Of a stretch of 64,000 nt of DNA, positions 47,429 to 60,690 are shown piece by piece. A model generated the notes under the pieces. It did not search any database. It worked only from the letters and a program-made list of their open reading frames with translations, and had not been told where the DNA came from. Location: contig NC_088309.1 in assembly GCF_910592395.1 (NCBI RefSeq), positions 1,676,501-1,740,500 of the forward strand, written 5' to 3'. Each line of letters begins with the position of its first letter. Position 1 is the stretch's first letter. Source of the DNA: Lineus longissimus (Eukaryota; Nemertea; Pilidiophora; Heteronemertea; Lineidae). A program made the position numbers and the translations under genes.

Positions 47429-50400
47429 CTGAAGAGAAATTAAACGAATCTGCATCACTGTTTCCATTTCAATCAAAATATTTTTCGTGATCGTTATAAC
47501 ATACTGCAAAGGAATTTTCTTGAATCGCACAGGGCATGGGTAATCACGGGGCCTAATCCTTTCATCTGTGTTCGGCTGAGCATAAGGGAGTGAAAAGCAA
47601 CGCCTCACAGAGTGCCTTGTCGCGATCGCAATCGCATGGAAACCTATTCTACACTGCGAATTGACTTGATTTGATTTCGTATGAACGTCACAACGCTATT
47701 TTGCATTATCTGAATGCAGTGAGGCATGAAATCACAAAACACTGCCGCAGGAATTGTCACAATCGCATTTAGTTTACTCTACACCGACCCAAATCGTAAA
47801 GCGTCATTAACAAAATGAGATAACGCGACTATCTATCATGTTGTGCCATGAACCTCATGACTGGTTATTTCTGCCCTGGGTGTTTCGATGATGAGTAATA
47901 ATTCCTTTGATCAAAAGTCATCAGATTTGTGAGAGTTCCTTTGATCAACTGGAAACCCTTTGAGGTGAATAATAAAGATTTATCTCCGGAAGCGAGTTTA
48001 AAAGTAAAATTATGGGAGACGCGCGTGTATGATATACCATACGCTTTTCAAAAGCTGTTTTCATTTTATCTATGAACCGCTAGGAGGCTGGGACCAAATC
48101 GGACGTGTCGTCAAAAGACGGAGCTGAGAGCCAATTTCCTTATCGTTCAATCAAAAGCCACAGTAGGGGTGTGAGCCGTCGCCGCCGTGAGCTATGGTAG
48201 GTTCATAAAATGTACACTGTACATTTTGCAAGCAAATTGTTAAGGTACGACGGTAAATCAGCTCGAATTCGCAAATTTGGCGGATGACCTCATTTCCGAC
48301 TGAGTCGGAGTACAAGAATCAGCTGAACTGTAGGATAAATGATTGAACATTGAGGTGGGACTTTTTTATCCCCAAGGGGTCCAAATCACGTTTACATCGG
48401 TACTCACATAAAATGCATCCCCAGCTAAGTGGTCGCGGATGATGATGGCGAATATGGACTGACTGAGTTGGAAAAACATCGTGATGAATTGGCATAGTCC
48501 GAATAGTTTACCAAAATATTCCATGGGGAATCTGGAGAAAAAAAGGAGAAATGCTCAGAACAATTTAAATTTAAAAATGATAAAGATATATGCTTGGGTT
48601 GGTTCGAAAGCGGTACTGGCACCCTGGCGCGCCCAAAGTCAATTTTTCATGATTATTGTCAACGTTTGATAAGACAGTGCCGGTGTAGAAGTTTAAAATG
48701 CCCCGGGATAGAATGTCCGGGAAACAATGGATTCTATTATGCGCTTTAATCTCTGAGCTATTGGCGGTCATAGCCTCTATAGAACCAGATAGCGGAATAC
48801 AATAGGGCCGGACACTTTTTCCAGGGGGACATTTTCTTCTTTTACACCGGCTTTCCATACCATACCATATACTTACGCCACAAGTAACAAGATGGTGTGC
48901 ACGGTCATGAGGGCTGCCCTGCAGAGGACCTCGAGAACGAATGTTGTGTAAAAGAGTTTGGTTGCCGGGATCATAGAGATGATGCATTGTGCTATGGAGA
49001 GCAGAATAACAATGACATGGACGAGAGAAAGGTTACAAAGAGCTTGTTGCGTTCTTGCAAGACCTGAAAAAAGATAAAAAGATGATGTAAGTGATTTATT
49101 TGTTCACTCTAGTCGCCTAGACATGGTAAGGATTCTCATAAGCTATTTCAGAGCTTGTTACAAGAATAAGGTAGAAGCCTATGGATTTCTTGATCACTAC
49201 GTTCCAAATCTTTGTAGTGTACGGACAAGGGGTACTTACCGGTGAAAGCCTTAGTCTGTCGGTCTACTACGACACCCACAAATGGACCGATGAGAATACC
49301 AAAGCACTGAATGATGTTGAAAACTTGCAGATAACTTTCAACTGAAATACCAATGGCAGTGAGACATTTTGATGAATGAACCAAATCTTTTCACGACACG
49401 TATGTCCTTCATAATTTTGAAAATTCCATACTAGCACAACGTATCAAGAATGGATTAGAGAAGAATGTTTACTAGCGAATTGAGTTGATAGATTTTAACA
49501 CTTTTGTTGTTTCTGAATATAGGAAGTGTTTGTAATTAAATTCCTTTTGATTCATTAACTAAGGACAATCATAGCAAGCAATCTCCGCCGCCCACCTTCA
49601 TTGTGGTTGTAATTGTGAAACACATTTATAGACGATCCCTAAAAACATCAACCAAGACTCAATAAGATGCTTGGTTTGTATGACAAACGACACATCGCCT
49701 TTGGCTTTATTTGTCTGGGTTTTCGCACTGGTAATCTTTCGCATTTTTCTAAGGTTAAGATATCCCGAGGAGCTTCAGGTAGCTATATAACACCTTTTGT
49801 TATCTGTAAGGAAGGTTCCATTAACTCGCCTTGCTGAAAAGTCCCCACAATGCCTTAAAGGTTCTAGTTATCAAGTCATCATTTGTTACCTTTTCGATAT
49901 GATCAGATCTTAACAGTGTACTACTCGAGGCTTCGAAGCGAATACGAGGTTTCCGATTAACCCAACCCACCGACTAACTCCAGCCAGTCTCTTTGGGCTG
50001 TGTCGCTGGGGCACCCAATCTGATACAAAAAAGCTAAAGGAGTATGAGTATATTGTCACAATATTATGAGCTGTTGCTCCCTAAAAGTGCAGGTTCCAAA
50101 GAATGAGCCAAGGTCTAATGAAACTTTAGTGTTCTTCACAGCTTAAAAGGACTAACTAGAGTCGCCAATGTGTTACACCAGAAAATTCGGGGTCTTTTAG
50201 CGGCCCAAATCGGGGCGAGTGATGACGAGACTATGTTTTTTATATCTCGCCTTACCTATCGTCATCTCTTGCTTGAAAACGAATGCTAACTGTAGTTTTA
50301 TGCTACTGGCGAAAAAACTACTTCGAAGGTAAAGAACGGAGAACCATATTACTTGGCTGATATAAAGTGGCGTCCGTATGATCTCGGAGAACTTAGCTTT

Positions 50401-53400
50401 GTACTGACGCTTCTGTCGCTTCTGAGAACCTGCAAAAGATTTCAAAGTGATGGCTATTAGGGAAAAAAAGTGATGCCTGCAATCGAGAGTCACAGATCGA
50501 ACTATCACGACGAGGTCGACGCCCACTCGATCTTTCTCGGAATTGAAATCAAGTTAGGCCGACAGTTCACATAATGATAGATGGTGATATGAAAAGCGGA
50601 AGGAGAGGCAAGGCCTATTACCCCAGAAGGATAAGGTCATATTGTCATCATCGCCGTACAACTAACAGTATGAATATATAATTGTTTCATAAAAATATGA
50701 GCATTTTCAGAAGCGTAACGACTTTTAATGAATTTTATTCTAAAGGCGCCGCGTGTACTAGGATACAGAAAGAGTACATCGTCAGTGTAGATTCACCATT
50801 CACTGCATAGCTATACCGTAGTACCTCTGTTTGCTCGCATAAGGTATCCATTGGTAGCGGACGCCCTTCTTCGACCGTAGTCCTCGGGCAGTGGCCACGG
50901 GATCCGACCCTTTGGTAGTAAGGCAATCGTTCCTATGAGGAATGGGATGATGCTGACCGTGATGAACATAAAGGACATTTGGACGTTCATTATCTCATGG
51001 CTGTTAATCTTAAAAGATAAAGGAAACAATGTTCAGTCAGTGTGAATCATGTACTGTACTTGGTTGAGAAATGGTTTGGACGGTGCATGTGCGCGGTTTA
51101 GCGCGCTGCTGAAAAGAACACACGCATCTACATGTACATGTATATTGCATTTAACTCGAACTGCAAATGCTGAAAGAGGTTATGTCACATCTTGACAAAA
51201 CATTGGATTGCTAGACCTTTTTCCAACACACAATTCACATTATCTAAACGGTTGGTCTACATCAACTGCAACGTTGGATTGGGTTGCTCAAAATAATTGC
51301 TACATGCAGAGGCCATCGTTCATAATGTCAACAATGAGAAAGTCGTGAATTATTAACACTCCTGAAAGCAATTTGTCAGGATAAAGTCCATTCTTTCACA
51401 ACTTGTCTGGGTGATTTATCAGCACTCGCATTGAGCACAGGCAGTGGGGAAATCAGCGTCGTAGGCGGAAGAAGCAGCGAGAACTATCTACCGGTACCAC
51501 GGGGCGCGTCAGCCAAGTTGACTCCAGAAGACACCGAGAGAGTGGATTTTCTAAGATCATGCAAGAGGAATTTCTTCAGCGCGATTTGCACATAGCGAGG
51601 CCTTGTACACTCCTTAGTCTCGCAAGATAAATGTCTTCATAGCTTCAACAAAACTGTAGAGCGAAGACCCACATTTTCTCAAGAGTCAGAACAGAAGAAC
51701 ATCGCAAATCCTCCGTTTCAGATGTCTTGTTACTATCCTCGATGTGTGCCTTTTATCTCAATACACCTTCCTTTTATGTTTGGCAGGCCACCTTATCTGC
51801 CAGACCTGCTGCACCATGTACAACCTGACACACCCTGCATATCAGAGCATCATTGGGGTCAAAGCGAAACGGGTAGCGAAATGGAACATTCTTTAGAGGG
51901 ATGGGCCGGGCTGGTCTACTGTCTCAGTGGCAAAAGTCATTTCTGAATAACATGGTCCTAACCATCAGATATACAACAAAGAGACACGGTTAATCCGTAT
52001 AACATTTGTTACATCTTTACAAGGTCTTCGTCACTGTCAGGTGCTGCCATCGGACCTAAGACATTGGAACTAGGCATTTGCCTAAAATTATAACTATTTT
52101 AAAACTTTACCATAAATTAAGGGTGACTTTGATCTCCTAGAGTTGTCATTGTCACCAAGCAAACTCTCGGACTACAGAAACAATGCATCTATTTTTGTTT
52201 TGAGATGATGTTGGTGGTGTATCATAGAGGTCACATATAAATATGATAACATCATTCCGTCCCCCGTCTCAGTTCCTTATTAAATTGGCAACATTCAGGT
52301 TACCAGCCCTGTCGAATCGATGGATATGACTTTGATGATAAGCTCTATCATATTACATACAAACGATTGCTGGCGAACATATTGGTGCACCTGATGTGAT
52401 TACGATAATCGAATAAGAATAGGCGAGGTCTTCCACGTATCGAATAGCTACCCAGAGATCTGCAGATGACTAGGGAAAGCCATCGTGAATTAATCCCCAT
52501 AATCTGGCGAACTCATGTTTAGAAATCATCGAGAAGGGCATTTTGACTTACCGCGATGAAGAACATGACTATCCTACTGGAATCAAAGGCACCAACGAAC
52601 AGCCCGACCACCATGTATCTCAAGCTGCCATACAAGTTCGAAATCTGGACATTGGTCAGGAAGATGAGAAGGCCGCCAAAAGATGTCAAGCCTAACCCGG
52701 GGTAAAGCAACCAAGACATATCTGGAAAAAAAAGGAAACTGGTTCAACGAAAAGCAATGGTTCGGGGGGCAGGACATCGTATCCTCCCAGTCCTCCCAGG
52801 GCAGCTGTTTGAGGAACAAAAGGTCATGGTTCGATTTCTGTCAATGATAAGTTTCTTATGAAATACACCTTAATGCGTCGTCCATCAACCATGCAATTAG
52901 ATAGAAATTTCAGGGTAACGGTCATTCATCATGCACGTAGAACGTTTTAAAGTGTTGGTAGGATTTGATGAAATCAATAAATAAAAATCATTTTGGCCAC
53001 TGCGGTACCTAGTTGCGAAACCATCAGTTAAACGTGGGAGATAAAATCAAAGGAAAGCAGTACCTACCAGGCCCATTGAAAGCCATCAACACGGTTGCAG
53101 CCGTGTGGAGTGCACTGAAAGCAATACAAAGAATATGAAAATACTATGATCTGTCAAAAGAGTTTAAGACAAGGCGGATTATCCCTTCAGTATGCATGTT
53201 CTCCTCCTGTTGCAAAAGTAAGCTTTTTACAGTAAGTGCTGAACGGTTTTTTTTTCCAATTCTGTTTCAACTCTTAGAGATACCAGTAGTGGAAAGCGCT
53301 TTATTTGCTATTTTTAGTCCGCTCCCATCAACTCTTCGGGCGGGATTCGGCTATGTAGTACCAGTGCAGCCCTTGGTCGGCCTAGGTGGCCAGTATTGAC

Positions 53401-56400
53401 TTACTACATCCCATCACAAGAAACTTGCTACTTGGCACACGTTATTACAATAAATTGATGTTGGCCTAACTAGTGTACAATGTCCGTCGTATAATATGTT
53501 GAAGGATCGCTAAGTGTGCAATGTCATTTTGGTTGCGTTGCAAGGAGTTGTTGTCAGTTGCAATGGGTTGCTCAGTGTGTGTGCTACTTGCAAGTATAAG
53601 TGGTGAAAAGCGGAAGTATTGTCAGAAATAATCACCTGCTACCAAAAAACTTAGATCCTTTCCTTCGACGAAAAAAACCATTCTTAGCTTCATGTTGGCG
53701 GAATATTCCTGTCATTATCACCGCTGAGAAATCATACTGGGAGATGGCTGATTGCGTAACTATCAAATCTGCTGACCCGTCAACGACAGGACTGAATGAA
53801 TAGCTTTCGGATGCATATCGTGCAGCCCCTGTTGTTTATTAAATGCACCCGGGCTTCCGTCACCGAGAGATAACTCTGCTTTATGATGTTGCTGGTAACG
53901 ACAGGCTATAACGGAGGCTATAGGAGATGCAATTATTCGGGTTTCCTAATTCAGACGTGACTACACTTTGATTATTCCGTCTCGTCATTTAAGAAAGGGA
54001 CAAGCGGGCAAAGTAGAGTGGGGATGGTCGCCTACTGAAGACGATGGCCAAGCCGAACAGATACGATGTTGTTAAACCAAAACGGCGTTTCTCTCGCTCC
54101 ATGAATACTAAACTAAATTTGCTTTGTGGATTGAGGAAACTGAGTCACAGTAAAATGTCGTGCAGTCTTTCTTATTTCGGAATGCCCTCTAGTGTATGAG
54201 CTTAAATATGCGTACGTCAATGTGTTTAAGAGGAGTAACGTTCTGAAATGGTCTACTTTCAGAGACCGCATACATTTGCACACACCCACACACACACTCG
54301 GGCCATCACTTTTTTTCTGGGGTCAGTATTAATCGAATGATACGTTGTACTTTTAGCTGTCACCCGGATCTCAATTAAAGACATACTCCTTAGCCATTTA
54401 AAAATGACTTTCGATTTCTAGTTGGTTTCACTTCGGAATATTATAAACCAAGCGTTTTCATTTCCTTGAGCGTCGTCATTTCCTTTTTCGCAGTTTCACG
54501 TAATATACTTTGGATTGAGACGACTTGAATCGGGGAACGGCCGTCTCTAGTCAGAAATCGGATGTGGAGCAACGTGAGGAAAGAACGTTGAGAAAAAAGT
54601 GCACGTTTGTCAATGCACTTTCCTGGCGGAGATGTTCAGTTAGTATTATTGGCGCGAGTGACGTCATTGGGGGTCTTTGTTTTCCCTGTTCTAGTGTTCA
54701 TGGTTCTGGGAATATGCCTGAATCACGTCGTATGTATAAAAAACTAGCTAGGTTGCTGCTTGGAGGTCATTAACAGGATTGCCAAGTAAGGCTCGGCGGA
54801 GGGGCTGATAGAATGGCTTCATCAAGGAAGGCCTCTTTTTGCCGACATGTAAAACTACTGTATTTAAAGAAGACAGTTTCCGCGCGTCCTGAAACTCTTA
54901 TACTGCCTTTAAACGTTGGCAATATATTTATCTTGACAAGACACAAAAACCTTGACGCTCAAGATTGGTTCCGCGACGATGTCCTGGAATGTCATGCCAA
55001 TAATGTTGCTCATAAACTTTTAACAACTGGAAATGTACAACGTGTACATATAAAGGAAAAGCATAATGGCAGTCTCCGGATATGGCTCGAACATTTGCTT
55101 TTGACGCTGAAAGTTGTCAATAGTGCTTACGCCAAGTCGCGGCTGAACAAATACTGGACGGCTGGCTGATAGGAAGACCTGATTGGCCAAATATTGGAAT
55201 ATAGATATACGATAGCCACGCGATTAACGAAAACCGTTTACAACTATTGTCTACAAGCATATGCCATTAGCACATTAGCTATTTGCCAATTTCTCGAACA
55301 GTCTCATAACGTGATCTCTTCAAAGCGCAGGAGAGCGAATACCGTCCGGTGTTTTGAATAACTGTGAAAAATTAGTTCAACAGAAATCTTTGAAACCAGG
55401 AGTACTGTTGTGCACTTGAATACAACTCAAAGTTTAAATAGAGTATGATGTATGTAATAAACCTAAATTGCCATCAGGACTCCCATCAGCCACCGCTGGG
55501 AATAATTTAAAATATCTATTTTCGGATAATCCACCATTAGCGTCGTACCTACAACAGTTTACATCAAATAGAGGATAAATTGTCTCCTTTTGTGTACATA
55601 AATGCCAAGTGCCACCCTTGGTTCTCGGCGACGCTTTACTCCAGGTCACGACTGCAGTGGCCATTGTGGCTAATCTGGTATCCGATATTCATTTCCTAAC
55701 TGTAAGGGGTAATTTCATTATTGACCAAAGATGGCCCTTATATTAAGGTTGCGTGACATTTTCTGCGATCAAATGGATATATCACGCTGGGCAAATGGTG
55801 CTGGCATTGAGTGCGATGAGTGAATCTCTGCACTGCTTCCTAACTGCCCAACTACACGTACGTGAATGTAGAGTAGCTGATTAGTTAAAGTGTTTTATGC
55901 AAAGCTCTGCCATGTCTCGCTAGGCCGGCGACCAGCCTTAAAAAAGACAACCAATCTCATTCACAATGAATATACTCGATGGCGCTTTCAGATACACCTG
56001 AACGCATAGTGATGTGTTGTACCATGCAGTTCCTGGGCCGGAGTTGGATAAGACGCTCACCCGTTACATATGCCATGCTCTGAGAGGATATGACCTCATC
56101 CAACCTCTTCACTACATTTATCTTCCAATAATCGCTGGTATGGTTGTGGGCGATTTGGAATTTTCGTCAAGGACAGCACTGAGGGTCAGTCTCAAGCATG
56201 ACAATTTGCCAACAGACGATATGACCAAAGCATCAAACCTTTGCTGTACGAAGAAGATATTGTTTGTATTAATTTTAGTCTGAGCAATCTGATGGACAAT
56301 TACATTCACACTTCAGTGAATGACATACTTATAATGTGTATATACTATACATGTACTTACATGATAAGCATCCTAGTTTTCAACGTTCCCAGGAAGTCGA

Positions 56401-56950
56401 ACATCATTCCTCCAAAAATGCATAAGAAGTTTGCAACGAATAGTGACACCACGTACACCCGCTGGAGCTCCGCTTCCTGGCGGGGACACGTGAAATTAGA
56501 CCAGATCTTTCTGAACATAGACAAGTCCTCCTCGTCATAGTAATACGTTTCCATTTCCGCCTCTCGCCGTAATCGCTGCGAGCGGGGTCCATTATAAAAG
56601 GACAACCTTTCCCCACTTGTGCCTTCATTCGAATCGATAGTAAGGTTCCTTACAGAGTTATCATTGTTCGGTGTGTATACAATATTAGCAGAACCGAAGT
56701 TTTGATCACTTTTTTCCAGATCGAATTCGGATACTTTCCTCGGCAGTACGTTAAACACGCCGTACACGTTTACAACCGTACTTCCGTTTTCACTGATAGT
56801 TCCATTTTCGCATAGTTTTAAGAAGAATTCGTTGTGAAGAAGAATGTGTTGTAAGAATCCAGGCCAACCGAAAACTATTCCGCTGAAAAATAGGCACTCC
56901 ATTAAACCCCATCCCAGGATCAGATGGCGTTTTTCTCGATTCACCGTCAT
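47210..56950 (-). CDS. SLC43-family major facilitator transporter, nine coding exons
   Basis: A plasma-membrane solute carrier. Vertebrate SLC43A1/A2 carry large neutral amino acids and SLC43A3 carries purine nucleobases, so the substrate here is open. Exons are 56361-56950, 53068-53114, 52552-52721, 50825-51008, 50256-50429, 49240-49341, 48877-49063, 48408-48531 and 47210-47428. All phases agree, giving 598 residues. TM1 (residues 9-31, LILGWGLMECLFFSGIVFGWP) is the family's N-terminal signature. TM2 ends in the MFS-type GMMFDFLGTLKTR. TM4 carries FGGLLIFLTNVQISNLYG and TM5 GAFDSSRIVMFFIA. TM7 onward begins with TPLYISQVIWFSVLYLRSSF, then GILIGPFVGVVVDR, and TM11 follows FPMEYFGKLFG. The C-terminal tail is acidic. 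The loop after TM1 is unusually long (about 130 residues) with several N-x-S/T sites. An acceptor at 56976 shows that the ATG exon is preceded by at least one untranslated exon. Confidence 0.94.
48408..48531 (-). CDS. SLC43-like exon 8 (FPMEYFGKLFG, TM11)
   Basis: Acceptor TTTTCTCCAG. It begins AFPMEYFGKLFGLCQFITMF; the F-P...F-G-K-L-x-G motif before TM11 is conserved across SLC43. Donor GTGAGT, phase 0. Confidence 0.92.
48877..49063 (-). CDS. SLC43-like exon 7 (TM9-TM10)
   Basis: Acceptor TTTTTTCAG. Two hydrophobic helices follow: VHVIVILLSIAQCIISMI, and FVLEVLCRAALMTVHTILLL. Donor GTAAGT, phase 2. Confidence 0.88.
49240..49341 (-). CDS. SLC43-like exon 6 (TM8)
   Basis: Acceptor GGTATTTCAG. 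It encodes VESYLQVFNIIQCFGILIGP followed by FVGVVVDRQTKAFTG, the second-half MFS helix with its G...D-R turn. Donor GTAAGT, phase 1. Confidence 0.9.
50256..50429 (-). CDS. SLC43-like exon 5 (central loop, TM7)
   Basis: Acceptor AAATCTTTTGCAG. It starts with a basic linker (SQKRQKRQYKAKFSEIIR) and runs into TM7 (TPLYISQVIWFSVLYLRSSF). Donor GTAAGG, phase 1. Confidence 0.9.
50825..51008 (-). CDS. SLC43-like exon 4 (TM6 and start of central loop)
   Basis: Acceptor TTTATCTTTTAAG. It encodes INSHEIMNVQMSFMFITVSI, then a Pro-rich and basic cytoplasmic loop (GRIPWPLPEDYGRRR). Donor GTACTA is weaker than the others but gives the right phase (1). Confidence 0.85.
52552..52721 (-). CDS. SLC43-like exon 3 (TM4-TM5)
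   Basis: Acceptor TTTTTTTTCCAG. It encodes DMSWLLYPGLGLTSFGGLLI and on through VQISNLYG to GAFDSSRIVMFFIA. This is the most family-diagnostic block. Donor GTAAGT, phase 0. Confidence 0.92.
53068..53114 (-). CDS. SLC43-like exon 2 (47-base micro-exon, TM3)
   Basis: Acceptor TTGCTTTCAG, donor GTAGGT. It encodes IALHTAATVLMAFNGPG. It was found by phase and continuity; without it the first and third exons do not join in frame. Confidence 0.8.
53115..56360. other. Large intron 1 of the SLC43-like gene
   Basis: This 3.2-kb intron holds two open frames of uncertain meaning: 54813-55169 on the plus strand (118 codons, protein-like but unrecognised) and 55434-55664 on the minus strand (76 codons). 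Neither has a recognisable domain. The other introns of this gene are 170 bp to about 1.5 kb and appear empty. Confidence 0.5.
56361..56950 (-). CDS. SLC43-like coding exon 1 (TM1, long glycosylated loop, TM2)
   Basis: The start ATG follows CCAAA. It is preceded by a TTTTAATCCTTGCAG acceptor at 56976, leaving 25 bases of leader (56951-56975) in this exon. It encodes TM1, an extracellular loop with NGT, NGS, NLT and NFT sites, and TM2. The donor is GTAAGT, phase 2. Confidence 0.92.
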
Positions 56951-59080
56951 TTTGGCCTAGGGCAACACGGAACTTCTGCAAGGATTAAAAGAGAATACAT
57001 TTAGCTTATATCCAGATTTTTCGAGATACGTTAATATCACCGTGCTGCAACAACAGGAAGAATTGCGGCTTATTGTCGTTCTCTATTCAACAAAACAATG
57101 AAAAAGGCAGAACAATGGTGCCGTAATACCCACAAATGAAGAGTCAGAAAAGCAAACATTGAAACCAGCGGCAAACTACTAAGTAAACCTCAATATGCAG
57201 CTTACCGGTACATTCAGATTTTTATCAGCAATTTCAGCGACATGACCTGATATAACACACGGCCAACCAAAGCACACTGCTTACAAATGACAGGTGTGTG
57301 ACCGTAAATTGGTTTGATGATCACAGATGGAGAGTAAAAGAACAACGTGTTGAAAGCCATTGAATTGTGGCCTTTGACGAATTGATATAACACACATACT
57401 GTACATTGTAAGCTGAATCAAAACCGTACTACTTGAAAAATGGTAGACGCGCACTATGGAACGTTTTTTTTTAAACCTGCTGTAAAGCTGTACGGCTGTG
57501 ATACTGTATTATGATACCCGCAAATGCAAAATTTTGCAAAACATCAGTTGGATATAAGGCGGGAGAATTTCTGATTATATATGAAATAGATATCTAAGTG
57601 AAATTGAATTTAGGTCAGATAAGTTATATCCAAGGGATAAATATAGGAAATCCAATGGATATAAACAGTGGACAGAAGAAAAATCCTTGTATTTTTTTCA
57701 AACCTGAATGAGAATGTCGGGCCATCCATGTGTCACGGAAGATCCATCTGATGTAAGGAAATATTCATGCCCAGATCTTGTATACGCCAACCTTATATCC
57801 AATGAATCTTTTGAAAATTTGAAAATTTTCAATCTGAATTTCCCTGGTTTTAAAGTTATTGATAAAAGGGAAGTTTGCCTTCAGGTGAAGAGTATGTAAA
57901 TCACTCCTGAAGCAGACAATAGAAACAGAGGACAAAGTATGGAATAACACAGACCAAACGACACCAGCTGGGCTTCATACAGAAAGCTTCTTCTGGATTT
58001 TCTACATAAACGACATGATATTAGCTTTCATTTTGTCGTGAGACGTACAAAGGCATGAAAAATGTTCCTTGATCGCGAAGTTGAATAGTATAGTGCCAAT
58101 CGGGTAGGGAGTCGCAGAATGGAAATCTGAGTAAAGACATTAAGTACATTAGGTATCTGCCGCAAAAAGACTGAATGTACCCAAGACGATTCCACTGTGG
58201 CGTTTGCAGTTACTGGAGTCTAGCATTACATAAGGAAGCCGTGAATGAACAAAAGATGCTTTGTAATAATACGCTGTCGTGTACAGATGAGACGTTAAGA
58301 GTTTTTCCAATAACGAATGTAGTGTTACAGTGTCTTGCAGCCAATCACCAATATGTTCTTATAGTTTCGGTCATGTCGACGTTGCAAGTCGAATGTCTGC
58401 ACAATCGCCATGAAACATCTGACAGTCATACTTGTACCAGTATTCGTGACAATAGAAATAGGAACATGAAAAATTCCGGAAGCTAATCAGTGTGCGATGT
58501 TTGGATCAAAGACAGAAACGCAGTCACTTGCAGAAATATAAAGCGAGATCGTGCCTCTGGATAAAAAAACTAACGAATGTGCAACGAAAGCTGTTGCAGT
58601 TTTTTTTTAAATGGATCCCGTCACATGAAATGATGCGCATTACATAAACGATATTTTCTGCAGCTGGGCGTAGGTTGTAACATAAGTGGACGGTAAAGGA
58701 AGTTGCTTCTTTATTGTGAAAATGCATCCGATAGTGTTGTTTGCCAGAAAATGTCTCAACTTGCTTTCATTGCGGAGAATGGTAGCGAAATGGTCTTCAT
58801 CTTTAAAATGTTTACAGATGTAATCAAACCATCTTTTATCGATATGTCTTCCAACATAGAGCGGATGATAAACAGTAAACAAATCTTACACGAGATCTCA
58901 TAAAATTTTACATTTATTTTATTATTGGCCGATGACGTTTGAATTTTGTATAATTGGTATCCATACTAGACTGCAAAACATCATAACTTTATCATATTTT
59001 CGTTAGCATTTCAAAAAATTGGACATTTTAACATATCTCTATTTCTAAGTAAGCTTTATGAAAAATGTGTCGTTGACGCT

Positions 59081-59101
59081 GGGGGGGGGGGGGGGGGGGG
59101 G
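59081..59101. repeat. Poly-G tract (21 G)
   Basis: A homopolymer that could form a G-quadruplex; the exact length in an assembly is doubtful. Confidence 0.9.
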
Positions 59102-60620
59102 TTACAAATAACCCGAAGCACTGAGAGGGTGGACTGGTATGCGGTATAGAAAGTAGAATGATACGTAGTCAGAATGGCCTAAATCATTCCGATGAAATGG
59201 AGGCCGCAAATGTGGCAACTCCAGTATTAAATTTGAGGTGGTTTATCCCCTCTCTTACGATGAAGCCCTTTAGTCACAAAGTAGACAATCGAAGTAAAAC
59301 CCGGGATCAGGAGAAGCCTGGCGAACATCATGAATGAACAATGATAAGTAGAAGATCCAGCCGGCTTAGTGCCGCGTTGTGGGAACTAGTAACTACGTTA
59401 CGAAAAGGAGCGTACGTATCAACTGCCGCCGCCTTACGGAGAGCTACGAACGACGAAGTACATGTATGAAGTATTTTTAAAGTGTCAGTGCCGATCAACG
59501 AGTGAGGCGTAAATGAATTCACGCCGGACTTGACGACACCACCGACATTTGCGACGACATTGCGAGGAAAACGTACAAACGTACAGGATGAATAAGGTAA
59601 AAACACCACATAATCAAAGTTCCATCAAAAATAGTGGTATGTTAACCAGGTGTACTGACTTTCAGCACGAGAATATCAAAACTCACTAAGAGCAATGATT
59701 TTAGTTCATTATTTCACTCCTAGGTGGCCGAGCCTGCTTCCTTCAGTCCTGCCACCAAGTAGGCAACTCATTAACTAAAGTAATTCCTTCGGGGAAGAAC
59801 AGTTGAAATGATTTTCTAGTTGCTCTGTCATTATAACTAGTTTAGGAGCAACTATTTTTTAGAAGAAGGTACCACCAAATATTAGCTTTCCGAACAGGTG
59901 ACTGCATGTCTGTATCTCGTTCTCAGACATTGCTATTTCAGTACGGCTACATGTAGGATACAGTCGTGAGTATGAAAAGGAAGCGACTATCTGAATGAAT
60001 AAAATCGCATTCGGAAACTTATTACTTGTTACACTCAGAACACCTGTCAAGAACCCAATTTAAGGAGTTAATCTAGATAATCTAAGTCGAAGAGAAAACA
60101 TTTCCGATCGAGAAAACGTGTTTTGCTAACAGTTCTTGTTTCAGTTTGAGATTAATGCGAAACTAATCCCGGTGCTCATAGCTTGGCGTTAGCTTTGTTA
60201 GCTGATAGGATTATAAATTTCATCAATAGCGCTCTTGTTTTCAAGCCAGCTAAAATCTACCTGTTTTTTTACCTTGTTGTAATTGCCCATCGACGGGTTA
60301 TTTATCGGCAAATATCCCCCGTGATATAAGAAAATACCAGACAAGACATAGTATATGCATAAAGCTTCCCAATCTTAATGTTGGACTCGAAATGTTAGTG
60401 GCACTTTCAACATCACTGCAAATTGCCTATGAAATGGAGACATGGCAAAGATGTCTCAATCAAAATGACTCTCATTGTGGAAATTAACCCTAGGGTCTTA
60501 CAAATGTAATTGATATGCACCATTTAATGATAAAGGTCCAATTAAAGATTCTGTGATGATTATTGTCAAAAACAACGTTTCACATCGGATATCCCATCAT
60601 CAATGATCCTAATCCCTAAA

Positions 60621-60690
60621 CCGACTGAACCGGGGTTCGAACCCACGATCCTTTGATTGAGAGTCAGGCACCAGTACGCCACCGCGCTCA
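60621..60690 (-). repeat. tRNA-derived SINE fragment or decayed tRNA
   Basis: On the minus strand, TGGCGTACTGG matches the RNA polymerase III A box and GGTTCGAACCC matches the B box, about 30 bases apart as in a tRNA. Between them is an anticodon-like stem-loop (TGA-CTCTCAA-TCA) with U33 and a CTC at the anticodon position. The acceptor arms do not pair and the T stem has a mismatch, so a working tRNA is unlikely. A tRNA-head SINE relic is the best reading. Confidence 0.6.

Noticed and set aside
54813-55169. 118-codon plus-strand frame inside SLC43-like intron 1
   Set aside because: Protein-like composition but no recognisable motif and no splice or promoter context; not enough to call a gene.
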